From Spirochaetota bacterium (GTDB taxonomy: Bacteria > Spirochaetota > Spirochaetia > Treponematales > Treponemataceae): a stretch of 10,652 bases of DNA. Below the pieces are notes generated by a model that searched no databases, had not been told where the DNA came from, and saw only the letters and a list, made by a program, of their open reading frames with translations. This document shows, one piece after another, positions 1 through 6,236 of the stretch. Every line of letters begins with the position of its first letter. The first letter of the stretch is position 1. Location of the stretch: contig JAEZST010000005.1 of NCBI GenBank assembly GCA_023443865.1, positions 1 to 10,652 of the forward strand, in the 5' to 3' direction. The position numbers were made by a program, and so were the translations under genes.

Positions 1-1116
1 ATGTGCATCCACGCGGCGCACGATTGTAACCTCCGCTGCAAATACTGCTTCGCCGATGCCGGCGAGTACCACATGCGCAACCGTTCCCTCCTCCCGCCCG
101 AGACCGGCAAGAAGGCGCTGGACTGGCTGGTGAGGAAAAGCGGGAACCGTTATAACCTGGAGGTGGATTTCTTCGGCGGCGAGCCGCTGCTGAACTTCCC
201 CGCGATCCGGGAGATCGTAGCTTACGGGCGCGAGCTGGAGAAAGTGCATCACAAGCATTTCAAGTTTACCGTCACGACCAACGCCGTGAACCTCAACGAC
301 GAAATGATCGAGTTTTTCAACCGCGAGATGGACAACGTCGTCCTCTCCATCGACGGCCGCCCGGAGGTGCACGACCGGATGCGGCCCACGGCCAACGGCA
401 AGGGCAGCTACGGCCTGATTATCGGCAACGCCAAAACGCTGGCGCAGCGCAGGGAGCAGCGGCAGTACTACATACGCGGCACCTATACGCGTTATAACCT
501 GGATTTTGCAAACGACGTGCTGCACCTGGCCGACCAGGGCTTCGAGCAGCTGTCGATCGAGCCGGTTGTGACCGATCCGGTGCACGATTACGCCCTGCGG
601 CCGGAGGATCTGCCGCGCATCTATGAGGAATACGAACGTCTGGGGAAGGAATACCTGGCGCGCCGCAGCGACGGGCGCTGGTTCAATTTCTTCCATTTTA
701 TGCTGGACCTGACGGGCGGCCCGTGCCTGCAAAAGCGGCTGACGGGCTGCGGCGCGGGCAACGAATACGTCGCCGTGACGCCCGAAGGGGATATCTGGCC
801 CTGCCATCAGTTCGTCGGCAGGGAGAACATGCGCATGGGCTCGGTGCTGGACGAAACGTTCGATTCTGAAAAGCAGTCCTATTTCAAGCGCAACCATGTG
901 CTGGCAAAAGAAAAGTGCCGCAGTTGCTGGGCACGTTTCTTTTGCAGCGGCGGCTGCGCGGCCAACGCGCACGCTTTTAACGGGGATATTACCAAACCGC
1001 ACGATATGGAATGCAGCATCGAGCAAAAACGGCTGGAGTGCGCGATCGCGATTTACGTCATCGAGCACAGGGACGAGCTTAGCGGAGATTCTCCAGCAGA
1101 TAATTCAGGAACTTAA
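1..1116 (+). CDS. scfB: SCIFF-type radical SAM/SPASM peptide maturase, 5' partial
   Basis: This is a radical SAM enzyme of the family that installs thioether (sactionine/ranthionine-type) cross-links in the cysteine-rich SCIFF peptide of Clostridia; the precursor peptide gene normally lies just upstream and would be off the left edge. Seen directly: the CX3CX2C cluster motif (C9, C13, C16, within HDCNLRCKYCFA), a GGEP motif at 59-62, and a C-terminal SPASM-type cysteine set (C242, C250, C268, then C306-X2-C309-X5-C315-X3-C319, C338, C347) that would bind auxiliary 4Fe-4S clusters. The visible 371 codons begin with an ATG at base 1, but that Met sits only eight residues before the first cluster cysteine. 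Family members carry roughly 80-100 further N-terminal residues (a RiPP-recognition-like region), so this Met is internal and the gene starts upstream. Its last 38 bases overlap the end of the opposing gene. Family assignment is strong; the exact cross-link chemistry is inferred. Confidence 0.9.
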   Translation: MCIHAAHDCNLRCKYCFADAGEYHMRNRSLLPPETGKKALDWLVRKSGNRYNLEVDFFGGEPLLNFPAIREIVAYGRELEKVHHKHFKFTVTTNAVNLNDEMIEFFNREMDNVVLSIDGRPEVHDRMRPTANGKGSYGLIIGNAKTLAQRREQRQYYIRGTYTRYNLDFANDVLHLADQGFEQLSIEPVVTDPVHDYALRPEDLPRIYEEYERLGKEYLARRSDGRWFNFFHFMLDLTGGPCLQKRLTGCGAGNEYVAVTPEGDIWPCHQFVGRENMRMGSVLDETFDSEKQSYFKRNHVLAKEKCRSCWARFFCSGGCAANAHAFNGDITKPHDMECSIEQKRLECAIAIYVIEHRDELSGDSPADNSGT

Positions 1117-1708
1117 TGGAGTATTCGTCGTTTCCGTTGTTATACAAAACGCAAAGCACCATGCCGTCCGTGCCGACCGCATAATCGGCAAAGCCAGTCA
1201 GGCTGTCGGCGGGGATACCGTACAGGCCGGTGATGTTTTCATCGGTCTGTTTTACGGTTCCGCCGGTCAGATCCAGGCCCTCGGTATCCAGCAGCCCGCT
1301 GTCCACATACGGCTGCAGATCCATAAACGCCCCGCTTGCGGCATAGGTCTCGAAGTAATCCTTTGCCAGCAGGTATACGTCGCCCTGCGCCGCGCTGATC
1401 CACACGGTCAGCTGCATGTTGCCGTAATAATCATCCGTGAGCGAGAGGATCGTTGCGGTAACCTGCTCCATTTCGGGCATGATCTCTTCGTGAATGCGGT
1501 CCACAAGCCCGTTGAGCGCGTCTTCGCTGGTGGTGCTGGCCTGTACGTAGAACTCCACCTGCAGGTTCTCCGGCGAGCGGTAACGCGTGGTGGTATAGAT
1601 CAAGTTCCACCCAAAGAGCGCCAGCACGATTAAAATCAGATACATCCATACGGCGTACTGGAAATGATGGGTGATTCTGCGCTTGGTGATGGGCATTTGA
1701 AAATTCAT
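1079..1708 (-). CDS. single-span membrane-anchored protein of unknown function
   Basis: I do not recognise the family. The 209-residue protein has a basic N-terminus (TKRR), one hydrophobic membrane segment at about residues 18-38, then a roughly 170-residue acidic, soluble domain that is probably extracytoplasmic. The piece DVYLLAKDYFETY, followed by SGAFMDLQPYVDSG, resembles the region of extracellular solute-binding lipoproteins that recalls a bound loop, but there is no lipobox cysteine, so this is only a hint. The start is supported by AGGGGG six bases upstream of the ATG. It lies 27 bases behind lysS on the same strand with no terminator or promoter visible between, so it is probably the last gene of a greA-lysS operon. 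Its stop codon lies inside the 3' end of the opposing scfB-like gene (38-base tail-to-tail overlap). Confidence 0.75.
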   Translation of the reverse strand: MNFQMPITKRRITHHFQYAVWMYLILIVLALFGWNLIYTTTRYRSPENLQVEFYVQASTTSEDALNGLVDRIHEEIMPEMEQVTATILSLTDDYYGNMQLTVWISAAQGDVYLLAKDYFETYAASGAFMDLQPYVDSGLLDTEGLDLTGGTVKQTDENITGLYGIPADSLTGFADYAVGTDGMVLCVLYNNGNDEYSIKFLNYLLENLR

Positions 1709-1735
1709 GGGGAACCCCCTGTATACTGCGGCTCG

Positions 1736-3238
1736 TTATTTGATCGGCTTCATGGTCGGGAACAGAAGCACGTCACGGATGGAAGCGTTGTCGGTGAACA
1801 GCATCACCATACGGTCGATTCCGAAGCCCAGCCCGCCCGTCGGCGGCATGCCAAGCTCCAGCGCGTTGATGTAGTCCTCGTCCACCTCGGCGCGGATGCC
1901 CTCGGCCTGGCGGACGCGCACCTGCTCCTCAAACCGCCTGCGCTGATCGATGGGATCGTTCAGCTCCGAGAAGGCATTGCCCATCTCGTGGCCGTTGATA
2001 AAGAATTCAAACCGTTCCGTCAGATCCGGATTTTCAGGCTTGCGCTTGGCCAGCGGCGAGATATCCACAGGGTAATCGGTCACGAAGGTCGGCTGAATCA
2101 GCGCGGCCTCGACATACTCGTCAAACAGCGCGGCCAGGCAGTCGCCCCGCTTCCAGCCCGCTTCACAGTGGAGCTCCCGGGCTTGCAGCGCCGCGTGGGC
2201 GTCCTCGTCGGTTTTCCAGTCGGCGTAACGCACGCCGCAGGCCTCCTCCACGGCGTCGGCCATGGTGACGCGCCTCCAGGGCGCCTTGAGCTCGATCTCC
2301 TGGCCCTGATAGGGAACCTTCGTCGTGCCGCAGACCTTCTGCGAAACAAACGCGAAAAGCTGTTCCACCATTTCCATTACGGTGGCGTAATTCACAAACG
2401 CTTGGTAGGTTTCCACGCTCGTAAATTCCGGGTTGTGCGTAGCGTCCATTCCTTCGTTGCGAAACAGGCGGCCTACCTCGTAAACCTTGTCGAAGCCGCC
2501 GACGATCAGGCGCTTCAGATACAGCTCCGTTTCGATGCGCAGGAACATGTCGAGATCCAGCGCGTTGAGGTGCGTCTTGAACGTGCGCGCGGCCGCGCCG
2601 ATCTCGATGGTCTGCAGCACGGGGGTATCCACCTCGATAAACCCGCGGGCGTCCAGAAACTCCCGGACTGACTTGAGAATCAGCGTGCGCTTTCGAAAGG
2701 TTTCCCGCACTTCGGGATTGACGATCATATCCATATACCGCTGACGGTAACGCAGATCGGGATCCTTCAGGCCGTGGTATTTTTCGGGCAGCACCTTCAG
2801 GCTTTTCGCCAGCAGCGTAAGCCCGCTGATGTGCAGGCTGATCTCGCCCTTTTGGGTGCGGAAAACCACGCCCGTCACGCCGATTACGTCGCCGATGTCG
2901 AACGATTTGAAGGTTTGATAGGCTTCGTCGCCGATATCGTCCCGGCGTACGTAAATTTGAAGCTGGCCTTCCGAATCCAGAATATGCGCGAAGGCGGCTT
3001 TGCCCATGACGCGCTTTGAGACCATGCGGCCCGCGATGGTCACGGTGTTGCCTTCCAGCCGGTCAAAGCCCGAAAGGATGGCGGCGCTGTTGCTTGAAAC
3101 GTCAAAATGCGTGATCGAATAAGGGCTTGCGCCATCCTCCATCAGCTTTAGCAGCTTCTCGCGGCGGATGTTCTCCTGCTCGCTGAGCTGCGAATCGGTG
3201 AGCGGCTGCGGGGGAGCGGCTTGAAAATCGGGGGTCAT
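1736..3238 (-). CDS. lysS: lysyl-tRNA synthetase, class II
   Basis: Cytoplasmic enzyme charging tRNA-Lys with lysine at the expense of ATP. The 500-residue protein has the usual class II LysRS layout: an N-terminal OB-fold anticodon-binding domain (about 58-155, including TIAGRMVSKRVMGK and AFAHILDSEGQLQIYV), then the catalytic domain with motif 1 (around 190-208, VREFLDARGFIEVDTP), motif 2 (around 259-273, FRNEGMDATHNPEFT) and motif 3 (around 469-480, GLGFGIDRMVML with the ATP-binding Arg at about 476). Length is normal for the family. The frame is open to an ATG at 3247, but the Shine-Dalgarno AAAGGA (3252-3247) overlaps that codon; the ATG at 3238 sits eight bases after it, so I chose 3238. 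It is 31 bases downstream of greA, an arrangement common in Clostridia, and precedes the small membrane-protein gene by 27 bases. Confidence 0.97.
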   Translation of the reverse strand: MTPDFQAAPPQPLTDSQLSEQENIRREKLLKLMEDGASPYSITHFDVSSNSAAILSGFDRLEGNTVTIAGRMVSKRVMGKAAFAHILDSEGQLQIYVRRDDIGDEAYQTFKSFDIGDVIGVTGVVFRTQKGEISLHISGLTLLAKSLKVLPEKYHGLKDPDLRYRQRYMDMIVNPEVRETFRKRTLILKSVREFLDARGFIEVDTPVLQTIEIGAAARTFKTHLNALDLDMFLRIETELYLKRLIVGGFDKVYEVGRLFRNEGMDATHNPEFTSVETYQAFVNYATVMEMVEQLFAFVSQKVCGTTKVPYQGQEIELKAPWRRVTMADAVEEACGVRYADWKTDEDAHAALQARELHCEAGWKRGDCLAALFDEYVEAALIQPTFVTDYPVDISPLAKRKPENPDLTERFEFFINGHEMGNAFSELNDPIDQRRRFEEQVRVRQAEGIRAEVDEDYINALELGMPPTGGLGFGIDRMVMLFTDNASIRDVLLFPTMKPIK

Positions 3239-3269
3239 GAACGTCATCCTTTCGGGGAACCTGCGAATC

Positions 3270-3755
3270 CTATTTGCTGATTTCCAGAACCTTGAGCTTT
3301 ACTACGCCTCCGGGCGTTTCCACGGATACCTGCTGCCCAACCTTTTTCCCCATCAGCATGGAGCCGATCGGGCTTTCCGCGCTGATTTTCATCTCGCGGT
3401 GGTTGGTCTCGTTGGCACCGACGATGGTATAGCTGAGTTCCTTGCCGTTGCCCACGTTCTTCACCTTCACGGTTGTGCCCACGTTAACGGAATGGGTAGT
3501 GATATCGTCTTCGTCCACAATCACGCACGTGCGCAGGATATTCTCCATTTCCACAATCCGCGCCTCGATGCGGCTCTGTTCGTTTTTTGCTTCATCATAT
3601 TCGGCGTTTTCGCTTAAGTCGCCGAACCCGCGTGCCGTTGCGATTTGCTCGGCTACTTCGTTGCGCTTCACTCGGATGTAATAGTCCAATTCGGCCTCAA
3701 GTTTCTTTTGGCCTTCTTTGGTCAGAACAACCCTGCGTTCCTTTTGTTCCGCCAT
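3270..3755 (-). CDS. greA: transcription elongation factor GreA
   Basis: GreA enters the RNA polymerase secondary channel and stimulates cleavage of backtracked RNA, rescuing stalled elongation complexes. The 161-residue product shows both expected parts: an N-terminal antiparallel coiled coil (about 10-77) whose tip carries GDLSENAEYDEAK (45-57), with the acidic D46 and E49 that coordinate the catalytic metal, and a C-terminal FKBP-like domain (about 85-161) containing ISAESPIGSMLMGKKVGQ. The frame runs back to an upstream ATG at 3788, but the ATG at 3755 is preceded at seven bases by a strong AAAGGGGA site and gives the usual family N-terminus, so I chose it. A sigma-A promoter lies about 90 bases upstream, with an inverted repeat in the leader. 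It heads the operon with lysS. Confidence 0.96.
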   Translation of the reverse strand: MAEQKERRVVLTKEGQKKLEAELDYYIRVKRNEVAEQIATARGFGDLSENAEYDEAKNEQSRIEARIVEMENILRTCVIVDEDDITTHSVNVGTTVKVKNVGNGKELSYTIVGANETNHREMKISAESPIGSMLMGKKVGQQVSVETPGGVVKLKVLEISK

Positions 3756-3808
3756 GCAACAATCCCCTTTCACGGCATGAGTGAACATGCAGCTTTGAAG
3801 AATAGAGT

Positions 3809-3839
3809 ATACACCGTTGCACAGTATACAACGGTGTAT
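3809..3839. repeat. 11-bp perfect inverted repeat in the greA leader
   Basis: ATACACCGTTG (3809-3819) and CAACGGTGTAT (3829-3839) are exact reverse complements separated by nine bases. Counting from the greA promoter -10 box, the repeat would occupy roughly +10 to +40 of the greA transcript. It could be an operator for a dimeric repressor or an RNA hairpin. It is not a normal terminator on the minus strand, since no T-run follows the stem in that direction. Confidence 0.7.
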
Positions 3840-3854
3840 CCAAACATCTTTTGG

Positions 3855-3883
3855 ATTATACTGTATTCAACCCGTAAAGTCAA
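3855..3883 (-). promoter_or_regulatory. sigma-A promoter of the greA-lysS operon
   Basis: Read on the minus strand: -35 TTGACT (3883-3878), 17-base spacer, -10 TATAAT (3860-3855), a near-consensus housekeeping promoter. Transcription should start near 3848, leaving a leader of about 90 bases before the greA ATG at 3755. It lies in the gap downstream of the merR gene, so greA need not depend on read-through. Confidence 0.75.
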
Positions 3884-3922
3884 ATACAATCCAATCTGGA
3901 AAGTGCTTTTCCATAAGCATTC

Positions 3923-4306
3923 TCAGGGCTTTTTCCGCGCAAGGTACTCGTCGTTGCGGCGGGTGAAAAAATCAATCTTGTGGGTCACGATTTCCAGATG
4001 CCGCTGCATCTCCGCAATTTTCGCCGCAACGTCCTCCTGGTGGGTTTTCAGCATCTCGCAGCGCTTTTGCAGCGTCTCCGGGCCGCGGAGGCTCAGGGTG
4101 ACGAAATCGCGGATCTGCTTGATGGACATCCCCGTATTTTTCAGGCAGCAGATCAGGCCGAGCCACTCCAGATCCTTGTCCGTATAGTGGCGGATGCCGC
4201 CCTGTGTGCGCTTGACATGGGGGAGAAGCCCTTCCTTTTCGTAGTAGCGCAGCACATGGGGCTTGAGATTGGTTTTCTCTGCGATCTCCTTTACGGTATA
4301 GCCCAT
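3923..4306 (-). CDS. MerR-family transcriptional regulator (AdhR/NmlR-like)
   Basis: Probable DNA-binding activator/repressor of the divergent aldo/keto reductase. The 127-residue protein has the MerR winged helix-turn-helix at the N-terminus (about 2-70; YTVKEIAEKT, LRYYEKEGLLP, GGIRHYTDKDLEWL) and a dimerisation coiled coil (about 78-120), but no long C-terminal ligand domain. Cys53 and Cys54 lie just before LKNTGMSIKQI. In the AdhR/NmlR subgroup, which senses aldehydes and other thiol-reactive compounds, a single cysteine at about this place is reported as essential, so electrophile sensing is a reasonable inference. The open frame reaches a TTG at 4312, but AGGAGG is only two bases from it and eight bases from the ATG at 4306, so I use 4306. 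Its promoter and the palindromic operator lie in the gap shared with the reductase, which suggests autoregulation. Confidence 0.9.
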   Translation of the reverse strand: MGYTVKEIAEKTNLKPHVLRYYEKEGLLPHVKRTQGGIRHYTDKDLEWLGLICCLKNTGMSIKQIRDFVTLSLRGPETLQKRCEMLKTHQEDVAAKIAEMQRHLEIVTHKIDFFTRRNDEYLARKKP

Positions 4307-4336
4307 ACGCAAAACCTCCTAAATGATTCCCGACGC

Positions 4337-4367
4337 TTGACTTAAAGTTAACGTTAAGGTTTATGAT
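4337..4367 (+). promoter_or_regulatory. MerR-type promoter of the aldo/keto reductase gene (19-base spacer)
   Basis: -35 TTGACT (4337-4342) and -10 TATGAT (4362-4367) are separated by 19 bases. Such over-long spacers are the hallmark of promoters that MerR-family regulators activate by untwisting the DNA. A dyad spans the -35 end and most of the spacer, as expected. The transcript should start near 4374, about 45 bases before the ATG at 4420. Confidence 0.8.
4341..4358. promoter_or_regulatory. probable MerR operator palindrome
   Basis: CTTAAAGTTAACGTTAAG matches its own reverse complement at 16 of 18 positions, centred on GTTAAC (4347-4352). It lies between the -35 and -10 of the reductase promoter and just downstream of the predicted merR transcription start, so one bound dimer could activate one gene and repress the other. 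Confidence 0.75.
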
Positions 4368-4368
4368 C

Positions 4369-4397
4369 ATTGTAGCGGCACAGTTACCCTATGTCAA
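4369..4397 (-). promoter_or_regulatory. promoter of the merR gene
   Basis: On the minus strand: -35 TTGACA (4397-4392), 17-base spacer, -10 TACAAT (4374-4369). Transcription would start near 4362, inside the -10 box of the opposing reductase promoter, and the palindrome at 4341-4358 would lie at about +5 to +22. Confidence 0.65.
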
Positions 4398-4419
4398 CAC
4401 AAGCAGAGGAGGAAAAACG

Positions 4420-5271
4420 ATGCAATCACTGACGGATACTTATACGCTGTCAAACAGCGTAAAAATCCCCATCATCGGATACGGAACCTGGAACGTTTCA
4501 AACGATACGCAGGGCGCAGCCCTGATCAAGCACGCGATCGACGTGGGTTACCGCCACATCGATACCGCGGAAGCCTATGGAAACGAGGAGAGCGTCGGCC
4601 GCGCCGTGAAGCAGAGCGGGGTGAAGCGGGAAGAGCTGTTTATCACCTCGAAGCTCTGGAACACTATGCACGGTTACGAAAAAACCATGGCGGCGTTCGA
4701 GCTCACCATGCGCAAGCTGGGGATGGATTACCTGGATTTGTTCTTGATTCACTGGCCCAACCCGATTGCGTTTCGTGAGCATTGGCAGGATGCGAACGCC
4801 GGAACCTGGAAGGCGTTTGAAGAGCTTTACACTGCCGGACGGATCCGCAGCCTCGGCCTGAGCAACTTCCAGACGCACCACATCAAAGAACTGCTGAAAA
4901 CGGCGACCGTACAGCCGATGGTCAACCAGATCCGCCTCTGCCCGGGCGATACGCAGGAGGAGCTGGTCAACTACAGCCGGAGCCTACAGATGGTGGTGGA
5001 GGCGTACAGCCCCCTTGGCACAGGCAAAATATTTGCGCTGCCCGAAATGCAGGCGCTGGCGGAGAAATATCGCCGGTCCGTCGCGCAGATCGCGATCCGC
5101 TGGAGCTTGCAGCGCGGATACCTGCCCCTGCCAAAATCCAACCATCCGGACCGGATTCTGGAAAATACCAAGGTATTTGATTTCGATCTGGAGGATCGGG
5201 ATATGGAGCTGATGGCGGGCCTGACGGGTGCCGCGGGGCTGTCGAGTAACCCGGATACGACGGAATTTTAA
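4420..5271 (+). CDS. aldo/keto reductase (2,5-diketo-gluconate reductase / glyoxal reductase type)
   Basis: NAD(P)H-dependent cytoplasmic oxidoreductase that reduces aldehydes or ketones to alcohols. The 283-residue protein has the AKR barrel with all four catalytic residues: Asp48 and Tyr53 (GYRHIDTAEAYGNE), Lys78 (LFITSKLW) and His111 (LFLIHWP). The cofactor-binding part near the C-terminus shows LPKSNHPDRILENTKVFDF, which matches the usual IPKS...R...N pattern. GLSNFQTHHI and VVEAYSPLGTG are further family signatures. Length is typical of bacterial AKR5-like enzymes such as Bacillus YvgN/YtbE. AGAGGAGG (4405-4412) lies seven bases before the ATG, which selects this start over an earlier in-frame ATG at 4363 that overlaps the promoter. 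Control by the divergent MerR regulator suggests a role in detoxifying reactive aldehydes; the true substrate is not shown by the sequence. Confidence 0.93.
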   Translation: MQSLTDTYTLSNSVKIPIIGYGTWNVSNDTQGAALIKHAIDVGYRHIDTAEAYGNEESVGRAVKQSGVKREELFITSKLWNTMHGYEKTMAAFELTMRKLGMDYLDLFLIHWPNPIAFREHWQDANAGTWKAFEELYTAGRIRSLGLSNFQTHHIKELLKTATVQPMVNQIRLCPGDTQEELVNYSRSLQMVVEAYSPLGTGKIFALPEMQALAEKYRRSVAQIAIRWSLQRGYLPLPKSNHPDRILENTKVFDFDLEDRDMELMAGLTGAAGLSSNPDTTEF

Positions 5272-5386
5272 ACGGAATGCCCGGCTGAAAACAGGCGGCA
5301 CCTTCGGTGTAAACATATGGCGCATGCGCCGGAGGAGCCGCTTGTTCGTTCTGCGATTTTCACATATTTTAGCAGGAGATTTTACG

Positions 5387-5415
5387 TTGACTATCACTTA
5401 AATCCCTGTTATAAT
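5387..5415 (+). promoter_or_regulatory. promoter of the serine tRNA pair
   Basis: -35 TTGACT (5387-5392), 17-base spacer, -10 TATAAT (5410-5415); the first tRNA begins 24 bases after the -10 box. No second promoter is seen between the tRNAs, so they are probably co-transcribed. Confidence 0.8.
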
Positions 5416-5439
5416 AGCTTTCGCTGGTTCCTTATCCAT

Positions 5440-5528
5440 GGAGAGATGGCCGAGCGGTTGATGGCGCTGGTCTTGAAAACCAGTGATGCAGCGATGCACC
5501 GGGGGTTCGAATCCCTCTCTCTCCGCCA
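5440..5528 (+). tRNA. tRNA-Ser(TGA)
   Basis: Acceptor strands GGAGAGA (5440-5446) and TCTCTCC pair fully, followed by discriminator G and an encoded CCA. The anticodon arm is CTGGT-CTTGAAA-ACCAG, giving anticodon TGA (reads UCA). The long variable arm with a TGCA/TGCA stem and the GGTTCGAATCC T-arm are those of a class II serine tRNA. No oddities seen. Confidence 0.97.
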
Positions 5529-5554
5529 AATCGAATAACCCACTGCATTGGCCT

Positions 5555-5646
5555 GGAGAAGTACCCAAGTGGCCGAAGGGGCTCCCCTGCTAAGGGAGTA
5601 GGGCGAGATAATCGCCGCGAGAGTTCAAATCTCTCCTTCTCCGCCA
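5555..5646 (+). tRNA. tRNA-Ser(GCT)
   Basis: Acceptor strands GGAGAAG (5555-5561) and CTTCTCC pair fully, with discriminator G and encoded CCA. The anticodon arm is CTCCC-CTGCTAA-GGGAG, giving anticodon GCT (reads AGC/AGU). The variable arm has a GGCGA-GATAA-TCGCC stem-loop, and the T-loop is TTCAAAT, all normal for serine tRNA. It starts 26 bases after the first tRNA and runs straight into a terminator. Confidence 0.97.
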
Positions 5647-5647
5647 G

Positions 5648-5696
5648 ATACAACGAAAACCCTTGCACTGTAACAGTTGCAGGGGTTTTGTTGTAT
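5648..5696 (+). terminator. rho-independent terminator of the tRNA-Ser pair
   Basis: A long hairpin: ATACAAC-g-AAAACCC at the base of the left arm pairs with GGGTTTTGTTGTAT on the right (one G bulged), and the upper stem continues through TGCA and CTG/CAG. The right arm contains a TTTT run. It begins two bases after the tRNA CCA. Because A and T runs occur on both arms it could work in both directions. Confidence 0.85.
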
Positions 5697-5801
5697 AACT
5701 CGATTGTGCTTAATCGTATTCATTAGTTGTTATAAGTATCGTTCTATAACATACACTACAACATACAAGTAATTAGCAGTAGCCTATTGATTTATTATAG
5801 T

Positions 5802-5849
5802 AGCTTCCGACACGGTGGGTCGCTAGTTCGAACCCAGTCGGGAGTACCA
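5802..5849 (+). pseudogene. 3' half of a tRNA gene (possible attachment-site remnant)
   Basis: A T-arm and 3' acceptor strand can be read: T-stem GCTAG (5822-5826), T-loop TTCGAAC (5827-5833), T-stem CCAGT (5834-5838; four of five pairs form, one of them G-T), acceptor 3' strand CGGGAGT (5839-5845), A, then CCA (5847-5849). The expected 5' acceptor strand (ACTCCCG or GCTCCCG) and D-arm are absent upstream, so this is no functional tRNA. The isotype cannot be fixed; CTTCCGA (5804-5810) could be a decayed anticodon loop. It is followed eight bases later by a strong terminator, as if a complete tRNA tail had been kept. It does not match the two serine tRNAs beside it. Confidence 0.65.
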
Positions 5850-5857
5850 TAACAGTT

Positions 5858-5900
5858 ACCATCTATCGATGAAAGAAATTTTGTCGGTAGATGGTTTTTT
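5858..5900 (+). terminator. rho-independent terminator behind the tRNA remnant
   Basis: ACCATCTATCGA (5858-5869) pairs with TCGGTAGATGGT (5884-5895) over 12 bp with a single G-T pair, loop of 14 bases, followed by six T (5895-5900). It probably belonged to the tRNA whose 3' half lies just upstream. Confidence 0.88.
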
Positions 5901-6042
5901 ATATAGGGAAGAAAGCCTTTATTTATAAGGGTTTCAGGCGATATAGAGGTTATTTATTTGATGATGTATTAGGGGCTAAAAGCTGCTTGATATGGTTAAA
6001 ATGCCTGAGAATCGAGATTTTGCACCCAATCGTTGAACAGAC

Positions 6043-6082
6043 ATCGTTGAATTTGAACCCACCAGGGCATAAATTCAACGAT
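6043..6082. repeat. 12-bp perfect inverted repeat with extra half-sites
   Basis: ATCGTTGAATTT (6043-6054) and AAATTCAACGAT (6071-6082) are exact reverse complements with a 16-base centre. A further direct copy ATCGTTGAA lies at 6029-6037 and a reverse half TTCAACG at 6108-6114. No T-run follows, so it is not a terminator; it looks more like a protein-binding or recombination site. It sits about 155 bases upstream of the promoter at 6237. Confidence 0.65.
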
Positions 6083-6236
6083 ATGGCGAACAGAGTATTT
6101 TATATTATTCAACGCTGCGCATATGTAGCTATAAGGATTTCCTTCACAGTAATAAGCGTCCGATCTGTAAAGGCTTCGCTAGAAATGAAACATATAGGCA
6201 CTACAGCCGATGGAAGTATTTTGTTTGGAAATTACA

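Noticed and set aside
1664..2671. Long plus-strand open frame opposite lysS
   Set aside because: It is the complementary-strand shadow of the GC-rich lysS gene; the minus-strand frame has all LysRS motifs.
3897..3913. Hairpin TGGAAA-GTGCT-TTTCCA downstream of merR as a terminator
   Set aside because: The stem is only 6 bp, AT-rich, and no T-run follows on the minus strand.
5319..5330. Perfect 12-bp palindrome GGCGCATGCGCC between the reductase and the tRNAs
   Set aside because: It is self-complementary without a loop, has no T-run and sits in a GC-rich stretch where such palindromes arise easily; no function can be supported.
6024..6200. About 60-codon open stretch on the minus strand opposite the inverted repeat (contains VEFMPWWVQIQR)
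   Set aside because: No start codon with a ribosome-binding site, and the residues do not match a transposase or other family I can name. A translated search would settle it.
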